Notes: generated by a model not told the origin, from the letters alone. A stretch of DNA of 34,565 bases from an uncultured Holophagaceae bacterium (GCA_903840385.1 CAIMFT010000051.1:1-34565); one strand, 5' to 3'; shown: positions 1 to 8,493, numbered from the stretch's first letter. Program-made: numbers and translations.

Positions 1-224
1 AACCGGGTGCGCGTGCTGTTGTCACGGAAGATCGAGATCGCCAGGCCCGTCTCGAAGCTCTTGTAGCTCTGCCCCTTCTTATGCACCTGCTTCAGCGCGT
101 CGGCCACCGCCAGGATCGCCTTCAGCTCCTCCTCCGGGTGCTCCCACGTCAGCAGGAAATCCTTCTGGTAGAGGTTGGTCTTCAGGGCCTGGAAGGCCTT
201 CAGGTTCTCGGCGAGCGTTGCCAT
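1..224 (-). CDS. ygeW: YgeW-family knotted carbamoyltransferase, N-terminal part (cut by window start)
   Basis: Only the first 74 or so codons are present; the gene runs off the left edge. The ATG at 224-222 is preceded by AGGAG at a 6-7 nt spacing. The visible protein begins MATLAENLKAFQALKTNLYQ, continues with KDFLLTWEHPEEELKAIL, and reaches RDNSTRTR at the edge. S-T-R-T-R is the carbamoyl-phosphate-binding motif of aspartate/ornithine transcarbamoylases, and the KDFLLTWE and FRDNSTRTR segments match my memory of YgeW. YgeW-type enzymes sit in purine-catabolism clusters, and their natural acceptor substrate is not established. The adjacent upstream gene is a purine/uracil permease on the same strand (48 nt gap), which fits that context. 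An ordinary ornithine or aspartate carbamoyltransferase is the alternative, but the N-terminal sequence argues for YgeW. Confidence 0.8.
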   Translation of the reverse strand, partial: MATLAENLKAFQALKTNLYQKDFLLTWEHPEEELKAILAVADALKQVHKKGQSYKSFETGLAISIFRDNSTRTR

Positions 225-272
225 GGAAAACTCCTGGAAAGAGAGGGGTGGTTTGGTTGCGGTTGGGGTGGA

Positions 273-1661
273 CTAGGCTTCGCTGCTCACGGTGGCCTGA
301 GCGGACTCGTGGCCAGCGTCTTCGATGGACTTGATCTGGTTAAAGAAGACATTCAGGGCGACGGCCACGATGGAGGCCAGCAGGATACCGCTGTGGAGCA
401 GGGGCGCCAGAGGCTTGGGCATCTGGGCGAAGAACTTGTCGGCCACGATGGGGATCATCCCAAAGCCGATGCTGATGGCCACCACGATGAGGCTGTGGCG
501 GTTGTTCACGAAGTCCACACCGGCCAGGATGCGGATCCCCGTGGCGCAGACCATGCCGAACATCACGATGCCGGCGCCGCCCAGGACAAAGGGAGGCACC
601 GAAGCCACGATCACCGCCAGCTTGGGCAGGAGGCCCAGGAGCATCAGGATGCCGCCACCGGCCGCACACACGTAGCGGCTGCGGACGCCCGTGACGCCCA
701 CCAGGCCCACGTTCTGGCTGAAGGAGGTGTAGGGGAAGGTGTTGAAGATCCCGCCGATCAGGGTCCCGAGACCATCCACCCGGAGACCGTCCGAGAGGTC
801 CTTCTGGGTGATCGTCTTGCCGGTGATGTTGCCCAGGGCCAGGAACATGCCCAGGGACTCGACCATCACCACGATCATCACGACGCACATGGTGAGGGTG
901 GCCACGAGGTTGAACTTCGGCAGGCCGAACTGAAAGGGACGAACCACCGCCACCCAGGAGGCCTCCTGAATCCCGGCGAAGCTCACCTTGCCCAGGGCCA
1001 TGGCCACCAACGTGCCCACGACGATCCCGGACAGCACCGCCACGTTGGCCAGGAAGCCCTTTACGAAGCGGGTGACGACCAGGATGAAGACCAGCACGAA
1101 GCCGGCGATGGCGAGGTGCAGAGGTGCTCCGTAGGTGGGGTTGGGGATGGGGCCACCGGGGCCCGGGATGGTCGGATTGCCGCCCGCCGCCCAGTTCACG
1201 CCCACCCGCATCAGGGAGATGCCGATGACGGTGATGATCGTGCCCGTCACCACGGGCGGAAAGAGGGGCAGCAGGCGGCTGATCAGGGGCGCCACCAGGA
1301 TGCCAAACACGCCGGCTCCGATCACCGCACCGTAGATGCCGAGGAGCCCCAGGTCGGGGTTGCCAGCCATGACCACCATGGGACCCACGGCAGCAAAGGT
1401 GACGCCCATCATCACGGGGAGGCGGATGCCGAAGCGCCAGAACCCCAGGGCCTGGATCAGGGTGACCACGCCGCAGGCGAAGAGGTCCGCATTGATGAGC
1501 TGCGCCATCTGCTCCTTGGGCAGCTTGAGGGCACCCCCGATGATCAGCGGCACGGCCACGGCCCCGGCGTACATCACCAGCACGTGCTGGATCCCCAGAA
1601 GGGTCAGCCGCCCGGGAGGCAGGATCTCATCGACGGGGTGCACATCCACCTTGGGGCTCAT
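273..1661 (-). CDS. NCS2-family nucleobase (uracil/xanthine/urate) permease
   Basis: A polytopic inner-membrane symporter of about 462 residues that takes up purine or pyrimidine bases. It opens with a cytoplasmic stretch containing LPPGRLTLLGIQHVLVMYAG, the typical first helix of NCS2 transporters, and has roughly 12-14 hydrophobic segments. The family signature QNVGLVGVTGVRSRYV is present in the second half. Which base is carried cannot be read from the sequence; XanQ, UacT and PbuX types are all possible. I chose the ATG at 1661-1659 because GGAG lies 8 nt upstream; an in-frame GTG at 1676 would add five residues but has no ribosome site. The gene lies 48 nt upstream of the YgeW-like gene on the same strand, so the two probably form a purine/nitrogen salvage operon. 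Confidence 0.92.
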   Translation of the reverse strand: MSPKVDVHPVDEILPPGRLTLLGIQHVLVMYAGAVAVPLIIGGALKLPKEQMAQLINADLFACGVVTLIQALGFWRFGIRLPVMMGVTFAAVGPMVVMAGNPDLGLLGIYGAVIGAGVFGILVAPLISRLLPLFPPVVTGTIITVIGISLMRVGVNWAAGGNPTIPGPGGPIPNPTYGAPLHLAIAGFVLVFILVVTRFVKGFLANVAVLSGIVVGTLVAMALGKVSFAGIQEASWVAVVRPFQFGLPKFNLVATLTMCVVMIVVMVESLGMFLALGNITGKTITQKDLSDGLRVDGLGTLIGGIFNTFPYTSFSQNVGLVGVTGVRSRYVCAAGGGILMLLGLLPKLAVIVASVPPFVLGGAGIVMFGMVCATGIRILAGVDFVNNRHSLIVVAISIGFGMIPIVADKFFAQMPKPLAPLLHSGILLASIVAVALNVFFNQIKSIEDAGHESAQATVSSEA

Positions 1662-1726
1662 GGGAATTGACTCCACTTGGGGGGTTGGGCGAGGACCCGG
1701 TTGGGATTGCGGATGCCACGGGTAAG

Positions 1727-1755
1727 AATTTAGTGAAGAACTGGATTATGTGCAA
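1727..1755 (-). promoter_or_regulatory. Possible sigma-70 promoter for the permease/ygeW operon
   Basis: Read on the minus strand, TTGCAC (1755-1750) and TAAATT (1732-1727) are separated by 17 bp inside the only AT-rich patch of the 282-bp gap between the divergent permease and ercA genes. Each box matches four of six consensus bases. The rest of the gap (1756-1943) shows no other convincing site, and no purine riboswitch fold was recognised. Confidence 0.35.
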
Positions 1756-1943
1756 TAAATTTTTTTCGTGGGTGGAAAATTATCTACTACTCGTCGCCTG
1801 GGGAACGACCCCGGGCCTCCCTAGGCCTCTGGTCATTCTCGCCAAGGGTCTGTTTTTTCTAATTCCAGTCGTATGAAACTCAGGCCTCCCTTACCTTGAG
1901 TCGAATGGCACTCCGTGGGAGGGTCTTTCCCCCAGGGGGTGGT

Positions 1944-3110
1944 ATGAACGAGGCGATGCTCGGCGAGATTCGAAAATTCGTGGCGCCCGAGTTCATCTTT
2001 GGGGCGGATGCCCGCCTCCTGGCCGGCCGCTATGCCCGCAAGCTGGGGGGGCAGCAGATCCTGCTCATCTCGGATCCCGGAGTCCTGGCGGCAGGCTGGA
2101 CTGAGGAGGTGGCGACCGGTCTGGAACGCGAGGGGCTGACGGTGACCCAGTTCCTGGGGGTGCCGCCCAATCCCCGAGACACAGAGGTGATGGAGGGGGC
2201 GGCCCTGTTCCGGGACGCCGGCTGCAACCTCATCGTGGCCGTGGGCGGGGGCAGCGTCATGGACTGCGCCAAGGGTGTGGGCATCGTGGCGGCCAACCGG
2301 GGCTCCATCCTGGACTTCGAGGGCGTCGACCAGGTGCCGGCGCCCATGGCGCCGCTCATTTGCATCCCCACCACCGGTGGCACCTCCGCCGATGTGAGCC
2401 AGTTCGCCATCATCACCCACACCCAGGAGCGGGTGAAGATTGCCATCATCAGCAAGGCGGTGGTGCCGGATGTGGCCCTCATCGACCCCCGCACCCTGCT
2501 GACCATGGATGCCTACCTCACCGCCTGCACCGGCATGGACGCCATGGTCCACGCCATCGAAGCCTTCGTCTCCAACGCCCACTCCCCCATCACCGACCTC
2601 CACGCCCTGGAGGCCATTCGCCTGGTCTCCACCCACCTGCGGGCGAGCACGGCCGCCCCGGCTGACCTGGAGCTGCGCACCCAGATCATGCTGGCCAGCC
2701 TCCAGGCCGGGCTGGCCTTCTCCAATGCCAGCCTGGGCTCCGTCCATGCCATGGCCCACAGCCTGGGCGGGTACATGGATCTGGCCCACGGCGAGTGCAA
2801 TGCTTTGCTGCTGCCCCATGTCATGGACTTCAACTTCACCACGGCACCGGAGCGCTACCGCCGCATTGGCGAGGCCCTGGGCTGCGACCTGCGGGGCCTG
2901 AACGAGCGTGAGGGCCGGAGCCGGATCCTCCGCCACGTGCTGGACCTGCGCCGGGACTGCGGCATCGACGAAGGCCTGGCGGCCCGGGGCGTGCGCCTGG
3001 ACGACCTGCCCCGCCTGGCCGGCAAGGCCATCCTGGACCCCTGCAATGCCACCAACCCGCGGCCTCCCAGCCGGGATGACCTGCGGGCCCTCTACGCTGA
3101 GGCCATGTAG
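1944..3110 (+). CDS. ercA: ErcA-like iron-containing alcohol dehydrogenase homologue, probable regulatory protein
   Basis: A 388-residue group III iron-alcohol-dehydrogenase fold. The nucleotide-binding GGGSVMD is at residues 101-107, and the four family metal ligands appear intact (Asp199, His203, His268, His282). The segments PTTGGTSADVSQFAII and CTGMDAMVHAIEAFVSNAHS resemble what I recall of ErcA, the ADH-like protein needed for ethanol-responsive signalling in Pseudomonas. The ATG at 1944 has GGGGGTGG just upstream; an upstream in-frame start at 1896 would add 16 low-quality residues. Its stop codon (3108-3110) directly abuts the ATG of the following PAS/hybrid kinase, so the two are almost certainly co-translated. 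This arrangement is seen for ErcA with sensor kinases. Whether it is a true dehydrogenase, a metabolite sensor, or both is an open inference. Confidence 0.85.
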   Translation: MNEAMLGEIRKFVAPEFIFGADARLLAGRYARKLGGQQILLISDPGVLAAGWTEEVATGLEREGLTVTQFLGVPPNPRDTEVMEGAALFRDAGCNLIVAVGGGSVMDCAKGVGIVAANRGSILDFEGVDQVPAPMAPLICIPTTGGTSADVSQFAIITHTQERVKIAIISKAVVPDVALIDPRTLLTMDAYLTACTGMDAMVHAIEAFVSNAHSPITDLHALEAIRLVSTHLRASTAAPADLELRTQIMLASLQAGLAFSNASLGSVHAMAHSLGGYMDLAHGECNALLLPHVMDFNFTTAPERYRRIGEALGCDLRGLNEREGRSRILRHVLDLRRDCGIDEGLAARGVRLDDLPRLAGKAILDPCNATNPRPPSRDDLRALYAEAM

Positions 3111-4745
3111 ATGAACGAACCGCAAGACTGGAGCCAGCTGCGCGACAGCATCATCGGCCTGGGTACGGACTCCTCGCGGAGGACCTACTACCCGGAGCTA
3201 CTGGCGCGCGTGGCCCAGCTGGAGGAGACCCGGGAGAGCTTGCGCCGCTCCGAGGAGAACCTCCTCACCCTCTTCAACGGCCTCAACGATGCCATCTTCA
3301 TCCACGACTGGGAGGGCCACGTCCTCGAGGCCAATGATGCCATGCTGGCCATGTACGAGGTGACCCGGGAGACCTTCCGGGACCACACCATCCAGGACTA
3401 CTCCGAAGGCCCGCTCACCCTCGCCCACATCGAGACCATGCGCCACCAGCTGGACCGGGACGGCTCCCTGGTCTTCGAGTGGCAGGCGCGCCGGCCCACC
3501 CGCCCAGAGGCCCCCCTTGACGTGGAGGTCGCCGTCCGGCGCGTGTGCTGGTATGGGCAGAACGCCCTGGTGTCGGTGGTGCGCGATATCTCGGGACGCA
3601 AGCGCCTGGAGGCCATGCTCAACCAGTCCCAGCGGCTGGACTCCCTGGGCCAACTGGCTGGAGGCGTGGCCCACGACACCAACAACATGCTGGGCGTCAT
3701 CATCGGCTACACGGACCTGCTGCTGGAGCGCACCGAGGCGATGCCGAACCTGCGCCGGGACCTGGAGCAGATCCGCAAGGCCGCCCTCCACTCTGCCGAC
3801 CTGAACCGCCAGCTACTGGCCTTCGCCCGCCAGCAGGCCATCCAACCCACCCTGCTCAACCTGAACGACAAGGTGGAGGACACCCAGAAGATGCTGCGCC
3901 GCCTCATCAGCGAGCAGCACACCCTGGCCTGGCAGCCTGCGCTCGGGTTGTGGAATGTGTGGATGGACCCCAGCCAGGTCGAGCAGATCCTGACCAATCT
4001 GGTGGTCAACGCCCGGGATGCCCTGGGGACCAGCGGCACCATCACGGTGGAGACGGCCAACGCCACCCTGGGGGCAGACGCCAACCGCCTTCCAGATGCA
4101 GAGCCCGGCGACTACGTGGTGCTGCGGGTGCGGGACACGGGCCGGGGCATTCCCGCCGAGATCCTGCCCCACATCTTCGAGCCCTTCTTCACCACCAAGG
4201 CGCCGGGACAAGGCACAGGCCTGGGCCTGGCCACCGTCTACGGCATCGTCCGCCAGAACGGTGGCTTCATCCAGGTGGCCACCAACCCGGGCCAGGGCAC
4301 CACCTTCGCCATCCACCTGCCCCGCCTGCCCGGCGGCAACCCGGCCGCCAGTGCTGGGCCAGCGCCAGGCGCTGCTGGGGGGCATGAGTCCGTCCTGCTG
4401 GTGGAGGACGAGGAGATCCTGCTGGAGACCGCCGCCCGCATCCTGGAGGATGCCGGCTATCAGGTCACCAGCACGCCCTCGCCCCTGGAAGCCCTGCGGT
4501 GGGTGGAGGAGGGCCTGGCGCCAACCCTCCTGGCCACGGACGTGGTCATGCCAGGCCTGGATGGTCCAGGCCTCTGGGAGGGCATCCGCACGCTGCGACC
4601 CGGCATGAAGGTGCTCTTCCTCTCAGGCTACCCGGCCTCCAACCTGGGCCTTGCGGCCCCCCGCCTGGACGGCCTCGGCTTCCTGCAGAAGCCCTTCACC
4701 CGCAACGAGCTGCTCCAGGCCGTCCGGGACGCGCTGGAGGTCTGA
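3111..4745 (+). CDS. PAS-domain hybrid histidine kinase with C-terminal receiver (ErcA partner)
   Basis: A 544-residue soluble sensor kinase with no membrane segment. Residues 30-52 form a short coiled coil, and about 50-165 form a PAS domain. HisKA follows with phospho-acceptor His188 in [11 protein letters not shown]. The HATPase domain is at about 285-405, with N-box N296/N300, DTGRGI at 342-347 and GTGLGL at 368-373. A receiver at about 425-542 has acidic E432/D433, phospho-acceptor Asp477 and Lys527. All catalytic motifs are intact. It starts on the base after the ercA stop codon, implying that ErcA and this kinase act together, perhaps with ErcA occupancy or redox state read by the PAS domain. 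No cognate output regulator lies next to it. It converges on the next gene with only 2 nt between stop codons and no terminator hairpin visible. Confidence 0.93.
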   Translation: MNEPQDWSQLRDSIIGLGTDSSRRTYYPELLARVAQLEETRESLRRSEENLLTLFNGLNDAIFIHDWEGHVLEANDAMLAMYEVTRETFRDHTIQDYSEGPLTLAHIETMRHQLDRDGSLVFEWQARRPTRPEAPLDVEVAVRRVCWYGQNALVSVVRDISGRKRLEAMLNQSQRLDSLGQLAGGVAHDTNNMLGVIIGYTDLLLERTEAMPNLRRDLEQIRKAALHSADLNRQLLAFARQQAIQPTLLNLNDKVEDTQKMLRRLISEQHTLAWQPALGLWNVWMDPSQVEQILTNLVVNARDALGTSGTITVETANATLGADANRLPDAEPGDYVVLRVRDTGRGIPAEILPHIFEPFFTTKAPGQGTGLGLATVYGIVRQNGGFIQVATNPGQGTTFAIHLPRLPGGNPAASAGPAPGAAGGHESVLLVEDEEILLETAARILEDAGYQVTSTPSPLEALRWVEEGLAPTLLATDVVMPGLDGPGLWEGIRTLRPGMKVLFLSGYPASNLGLAAPRLDGLGFLQKPFTRNELLQAVRDALEV

Positions 4746-4747
4746 GC

Positions 4748-6142
4748 TCAGCGGCTGCGCCCCTGGACGGCCCGGCGGTAGAGGGCGGTCATGATCTGCT
4801 CTTCGTGGCGGGGGAAGCCGGAGTAGATCCCGGGATGGGTGTCGGGATCGAAGGCCGAGCCGCCGATGAGGAAGACAAAGCCGCTGCGGGTCTTGCGGTC
4901 AATCAGCAGGCCCGAGGTGAGGCCCCAGGCACTGCCCATGTGGCCCACCGCCCGCAGGCCGCCGCCTTCCACCAGGCGATCCCCGCCACCGGGGCCCGGC
5001 AGATCCAGGAAGTGCTGCGCCCCCAGGCCCCAGGCATTCATGAGGCGCCGGGGCTTGCCCTGGGGGTTCTCGCCGCCGCTGTTGCCGTTGGCTCCGGTGG
5101 CGTCCGCCTGCCACTGGGTGCTCAGCATGAGGTCCACACTGGACCGCTTGAGGAGGCGGCGGCCCCGACTCACGCCCCCATCCGCCAGCAGGAGGAGGAT
5201 GCGGCCCAGGCCCTCCGCCGACAGGCGGCAGTTGCCCTGGGGCCCGAAGAGCGTCCCATTGGTGCCCGGCACATAGTCGGGCAGGGCCCGCTGCGGGGGC
5301 GGCGCCGAGACATAGTCATCCACCTGAACGATCCAGGGGCCCTGGGGCTCCCAGACCTCCTTCCCCGCCACCTCCCGCCGCTTGCGATAGAGGGTGGCCA
5401 CGCTGGCCAGCTCCGCCGGGGAGAAGTCTGCGGGGTGGAAGCCCCCGGGCAGGCCCAGTGGGTCCAGCACCAGGCGCCGCATGAGGCGGTCGAAGCGCTC
5501 GCCGGTCACCCGCTCCATCACCGTGCCCACCACGCCCCAGGGCAGGTTGGCGTACTGGAAGTAGGCCCCAGGCGGCGCCTGGGGGGACCACATCCGGCCC
5601 TCACCGTAGGCCTTCCCGCCGGGGACCAGCACGTCCTTGAGGTGGGTGCGGCTGGCGGCGTCCCAGTAGTAGCCGGCGTCGTCCCGCAGCGAGGACGTAT
5701 GGGTCAGCAGGTGCCGCAGGGTCACCGGCACAGCCGGAAAGTGCGGGTTGCGCAGGGGGAAGCCCAGGTAGTCGCCCAGGTCCCGGTCCAGGTCCAGGCG
5801 GCCCTGCTCCAGCAGCCGCAGCACCCCCAGGGTGGTCACCAGCTTCGAGATGGAGGCCATGCGGTAGAGGGTGCGGGCTTCCGCCGGGTGCCGCTTGGCG
5901 GGGTCTGTAGGATCCACCCAGGCCGCCCCGAACTGCCGCTGATAGACCACCCGCCCCCGCCGCACCGCCAGCACCGACAGGCTCATGAGCTCCTGACCGG
6001 GTGCGGTCACCACCGCCCTCAGCTCTGAATCCAGCTGGCGGGTGAGGGCCTTCGGCAAGCCGCTGGGGGGGGCAGCGGGTAGGGTCAGGGCGCCGAGGAA
6101 AAGGGCCACCAGGGTGCTTCGAAACCTTGTCCTGAGGATCAT
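4748..6142 (-). CDS. Exported serine hydrolase of the beta-lactamase (class C/EstB) fold
   Basis: 464 residues. The ATG at 6142-6140 has GGGAG 6 nt upstream and begins an N-terminal signal peptide (MILRTRFRSTLVALFLGA, cleavage around LPAAPP), so the product is periplasmic or surface exposed. The catalytic tetrad S97-I-S-K100 and the Y197-A-N199 motif of the class C beta-lactamase/penicillin-binding family are present, followed near the C-terminus by GHMGSAWG, which takes the place of KTG. The fold covers true beta-lactamases, D-aminopeptidases and esterases. With the H-M-G motif and 464 residues, a peptidase or esterase is more likely than an AmpC resistance enzyme. An in-frame start at 6211 would bury the signal peptide and was rejected. 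Confidence 0.9.
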   Translation of the reverse strand: MILRTRFRSTLVALFLGALTLPAAPPSGLPKALTRQLDSELRAVVTAPGQELMSLSVLAVRRGRVVYQRQFGAAWVDPTDPAKRHPAEARTLYRMASISKLVTTLGVLRLLEQGRLDLDRDLGDYLGFPLRNPHFPAVPVTLRHLLTHTSSLRDDAGYYWDAASRTHLKDVLVPGGKAYGEGRMWSPQAPPGAYFQYANLPWGVVGTVMERVTGERFDRLMRRLVLDPLGLPGGFHPADFSPAELASVATLYRKRREVAGKEVWEPQGPWIVQVDDYVSAPPPQRALPDYVPGTNGTLFGPQGNCRLSAEGLGRILLLLADGGVSRGRRLLKRSSVDLMLSTQWQADATGANGNSGGENPQGKPRRLMNAWGLGAQHFLDLPGPGGGDRLVEGGGLRAVGHMGSAWGLTSGLLIDRKTRSGFVFLIGGSAFDPDTHPGIYSGFPRHEEQIMTALYRRAVQGRSR

Positions 6143-6522
6143 GGGGGCTCCCGTAAACGGTGGGGCCTGGCGGGTCCCAGCCTTTATCGTGGCAGGGAGG
6201 GCAGAGGGCACGCCTCTGCAAGGTCACTCGGCGGTTCGCTGCCCCCCTTCGTTGGCTGCGACCCACCAGGGCAGTCGATTCGAACCTCCGAGGAGGCTCC
6301 GACCCCTTCGCTTCGGAACCATGGTGGCCCAGCGCAGGGTTCCGATCTCCTTGATCGTCGAGGAACTCGTGGAGCGTGGGCTTCGGCCCGCCCTCACGCC
6401 TGAGTCGATCGCGGTCGATTCCCCGCCAACATGGGCCAATCGAAGGGTTCAGGACCGGCTCACGATCACCGAAGATCTAGCCATCCCGCACGACCACGCA
6501 GCGGGCCACCTGGGCCCTGAGA
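6143..6522 (+). other. 380-bp non-coding stretch with decayed tRNA-like repeat
   Basis: No convincing gene lies between the hydrolase and the ATPase. The left part (6201-6286) contains material related to the repeat units at 8106-8354. The right part (6290-6522) is open on the plus strand for a reading frame including VPISLIVEELVERGLRPAL, but it lacks a ribosome site and I recognise no family; it could be a gene remnant. Confidence 0.5.
6201..6286 (+). repeat. Degenerate copy of the tRNA-Pro-associated repeat
   Basis: A hairpin with a 7-bp stem and 5-nt loop (6201-6219) is followed by CACTCGGCGGTTCG (6226-6239), which aligns with the 3' end of the units at 8106-8354 (CACTCGGAGGTTCG). Then 6260-6286 matches 8240-8266 in 26 of 27 positions, ending in AGTCGATTCGAACC. 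The hairpin, CACTCGG motif and start of a next unit occur in the same order as in the intact copies, so this looks like the end of one unit and the beginning of another, both eroded. Confidence 0.6.
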
Positions 6523-7722
6523 TCAGAGCAACTGGCTCAGCAGGGTCAGCGCCGGGACCACCACGGGCTTTTGGGCTGTGAAGCAGTCCACAGCCTCGAA
6601 AGGTAGGTTGAGGACCGCCTGGAAGGCATGGGGGGCCGAGGTCTGGTTCTGGAAATAGGCCAAGGAGGGGGACAGGTGCGTGTCGCTCTTCTTGACCTCC
6701 ACCAGGAACCAGGGCTTCTGGTCCTTCACCACAAGGAAGTCCACCTCCCGCTTCTGTTTGTCGCGGAGATAACGAAGCTCGAATTCGCCGAAACCCAGGT
6801 CGGTCCAGCCTTCCACGGCTTTCAGGAGATGACAGGCCACCAGGGTCTCAGCCCGGGCCCCCTCGTCAGCAATACCACTCCAGTCCCTGAGGAACCACTT
6901 GGGCTCCTTGCGCAAGGATTTGGCGACATTGGTGAACCAGGGACGCACGAGGAAGCCATAGTGCAACCGGCCCAGGAGGTCCACCCAGCGCCGAACGGTG
7001 TCCACGGCCACACCCAACTCTGTCGCCAGATTGGTGTAGATGAGTTGCTGGCCGCTGCGCTCAGCCAGGATCCGCATCAGCGTTTCCAACGTCCCCAGTT
7101 CCTGGACACGGGTGACTTCGCGCAGGTCTTCTCGAGCAAGCTGGTCCATGCGCAGGGAGTGCCAGCGCCGCGTGAAGCGGATATCCCGGCGGATGAAGGG
7201 TTCGGGGAAACCCCCATGCGTCCATAGCGCCTCCCAGTCCTCCGGCTGGATGGCCACTGGGGGCCGGGTCTCCTGCTCTGGGAGCTCCACCCGACTGCAC
7301 TCGGCCACGGACCAGGGATGCATGCGGTAGTGCAGGTAGCGGCCCATGAGGCTGTCGCCCCCGCGTCGGAACACGTCCAGGCGGGAACTCCCCGTCACCA
7401 TCACATGGGCCCGGTCGTTGTAGGTGTCGAAGAACCCCTTCAGAAACCCCTTCCACTTGGGATACTTGTGAAGCTCGTCCAACACCACCCGAACCGGCTC
7501 CGCCCGGAGCCGATCCAATTCAAGGCGCTCCGCCAACGCCCCGGGCCCCTTCAGCAGGATGCGTCGGTCATCCTGGTTGTCCCAGTTGAGGTAGACGCTA
7601 CCCACGGCACGGCACGCCGTCGTTTTCCCCACTTGTCGCGGCCCGCTGACCAGGGCCATCTGTCGGTTCCGCCGGAAGTGGTCCTCCAGTAGGGTGGCGT
7701 AGAAACGGGGTCGGCTGCTCAT
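6523..7722 (-). CDS. AAA ATPase with C-terminal DUF4143/nuclease-like domain
   Basis: A 399-residue member of the large, poorly characterised family of P-loop ATPases with AAA_14 and DUF4143 domains. Walker A is GPRQVGKTT (27-35), Walker B is VVLDELHK (79-86), and the sensor-like VMVTGSSRLDVFRRGG is at 108-122. The N-terminal ATPase ends around residue 140. The C-terminal half contains a helix-turn-helix-like stretch (TNLATELGVAVDTVRRWV) and a restriction-endonuclease-like core with VDFLVVKD and FLVEVKKS, which retains Asp, Glu and Lys. These genes are patchily distributed and often travel alone; their function is not established. The ATG at 7722-7720 was chosen because the protein family starts there; the ribosome site is weak. 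The gene sits between two blocks of tRNA-Pro-like repeats, suggesting acquired cargo. Confidence 0.87.
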   Translation of the reverse strand: MSSRPRFYATLLEDHFRRNRQMALVSGPRQVGKTTACRAVGSVYLNWDNQDDRRILLKGPGALAERLELDRLRAEPVRVVLDELHKYPKWKGFLKGFFDTYNDRAHVMVTGSSRLDVFRRGGDSLMGRYLHYRMHPWSVAECSRVELPEQETRPPVAIQPEDWEALWTHGGFPEPFIRRDIRFTRRWHSLRMDQLAREDLREVTRVQELGTLETLMRILAERSGQQLIYTNLATELGVAVDTVRRWVDLLGRLHYGFLVRPWFTNVAKSLRKEPKWFLRDWSGIADEGARAETLVACHLLKAVEGWTDLGFGEFELRYLRDKQKREVDFLVVKDQKPWFLVEVKKSDTHLSPSLAYFQNQTSAPHAFQAVLNLPFEAVDCFTAQKPVVVPALTLLSQLL

Positions 7723-7822
7723 GTGACCATTATCGTGCCTATCGTAATTTGGTCCAGACCGTTTTACGACTATCGCGAATCTGGTTCTGGAGGGCCAACC
7801 AGCGCCTACGCCGGAAATACCA

Positions 7823-7845
7823 ATGCCCGGCAATGTGCCGGGCAT
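7823..7845. repeat. Perfect 9-bp hairpin, REP-like
   Basis: ATGCCCGGC and GCCGGGCAT flank a 5-nt loop. There is no T tract on either side, so it is not a standard intrinsic terminator. Confidence 0.5.
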
Positions 7846-7899
7846 CTCGTGATCCATTGGGGCGCTGAGCTGCGGGACTGGAAGGCGTTTAGAGTGTGG

Positions 7900-7925
7900 G
7901 CGCATGGGCGGACTCCGCCATGCGC
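7900..7925. repeat. 11-bp hairpin with one bulge
   Basis: GCGCATGGGCGG pairs with CCGCCATGCGC across the loop ACT, with one unpaired G. It has no T tract. It lies 55 nt after the 7823-7845 hairpin and may belong to the same intergenic repeat population. Confidence 0.45.
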
Positions 7926-8105
7926 GACCTGAAAGGGGGGATCAGGCTACCAACGTTCACCACATGCCATGAAGAACCCAAAGCAATCACTCCCCGGCAG
8001 CGTGTCATGAGCACCCTAGAATCGATTCTTGGTTGACTGGCAGTTGCACGGAGCCCTTTTAGTGAAAAGGGCCGCATGGGTGCAGCCCTAGATCCCTTGT
8101 TACAT

Positions 8106-8220
8106 TGGTCGGGGCGAGAGGATTCGAACTGCGCCTAGCTACGCCAATCGCCGGTCTCGCTACGGGGCGACATCAAGTCGCCCCTTCACGATCCCACTCG
8201 GAGGTTCGAATCCTCTCGCC
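8106..8220 (+). repeat. tRNA-Pro-derived repeat unit A
   Basis: Its left end (8106-8129, 24 nt) is identical to 8398-8421, the 3' end of the tRNA-Pro gene including its CCA. Its right end (8198-8220, 23 nt) is the same tRNA segment in the opposite orientation, so the unit is bracketed by inverted tRNA 3' ends. Between them lie GCGCCTAGCTACGCCAATCG and a hairpin, GGGGCGAC-ATCAA-GTCGCCCC (8164-8184). It cannot itself fold as a tRNA: there is no anticodon arm or acceptor pairing. Confidence 0.75.
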
Positions 8221-8239
8221 GTGCCCCGTTCTGGACGCC

Positions 8240-8354
8240 GACCCATCAGGGCAGTCGATTCGAACCGCGCTTGGCTGCGCCAATCGCCGGCCTGCGTCGG
8301 CGCGGCATCTAGCCGCGCCTTTGGCAGTCCACTCGGAGGTCCGAATCCTCTCGC
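8240..8354 (+). repeat. tRNA-Pro-derived repeat unit B
   Basis: This aligns along its length with unit A: ATTCGAACCGCGCTTGGCTG then CGCCAATCGCCGG, a hairpin, then CCACTCGGAGGTCCGAATCC. The hairpin is GGCGCGGC-ATCTA-GCCGCGCC (8299-8319). Its 8-bp stem differs from that of unit A at several positions, yet every difference keeps pairing. The left end differs from unit A (GGGCAGTCGATTCGAACC) and instead matches the decayed copy at 6260-6286. Confidence 0.75.
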
Positions 8355-8367
8355 GCTTTTCCGACCA

Positions 8368-8397
8368 GTAAAAGGGGGCCAGTTGGCCCCCTTTTAC
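8368..8397 (-). terminator. Intrinsic terminator of tRNA-Pro (bidirectional)
   Basis: A perfect 13-bp palindrome (GTAAAAGGGGGCC / GGCCCCCTTTTAC) with a 4-nt loop starts immediately after the encoded CCA of tRNA-Pro. The GC stem is followed by TTTT on the minus strand, and the mirror holds on the plus strand. Confidence 0.8.
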
Positions 8398-8474
<77 letters not shown>

Positions 8475-8484
8475 ACGAAGCTGA

Positions 8485-8493
8485 AGTATAGCA
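8485..8493 (-). promoter_or_regulatory. Extended -10 promoter element of tRNA-Pro
   Basis: TGCTATACT on the minus strand lies 11 nt before the tRNA 5' end, the right distance for a start a few bases upstream of the mature tRNA. No good -35 box was seen at 16-18 bp. Confidence 0.5.

Larger units (their letters stand above)
7723..8397 (+). other. 675-bp hairpin-rich intergenic region
   Basis: No coding gene is credible here. The stretch contains six strong hairpins: 7823-7845 (9 bp, loop AATGT), 7900-7925 (11 bp with one bulge), 8053-8072 (8 bp), 8164-8184, 8299-8319, and the terminator at 8368-8397. The last four are within or next to the tRNA-Pro repeat cluster. The short reading frames that cross it are composed of repeat DNA. 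Confidence 0.6.

Noticed and set aside
81..1670. A 529-codon open frame on the plus strand
   Set aside because: It is antisense to the NCS2 permease, and its His/Asp/Gly composition is that of the complementary strand of a membrane protein gene.
6042..6581. A 179-codon frame on the plus strand
   Set aside because: It begins antisense to the signal peptide of the serine hydrolase and runs through repeat DNA. It has no ribosome site or recognisable domain, although its last part might be a gene remnant.
8106..8354. Additional tRNA genes in the repeats
   Set aside because: The units contain T-loop sequences but lack acceptor, D and anticodon arms that pair, so they are tRNA-derived rather than tRNAs.
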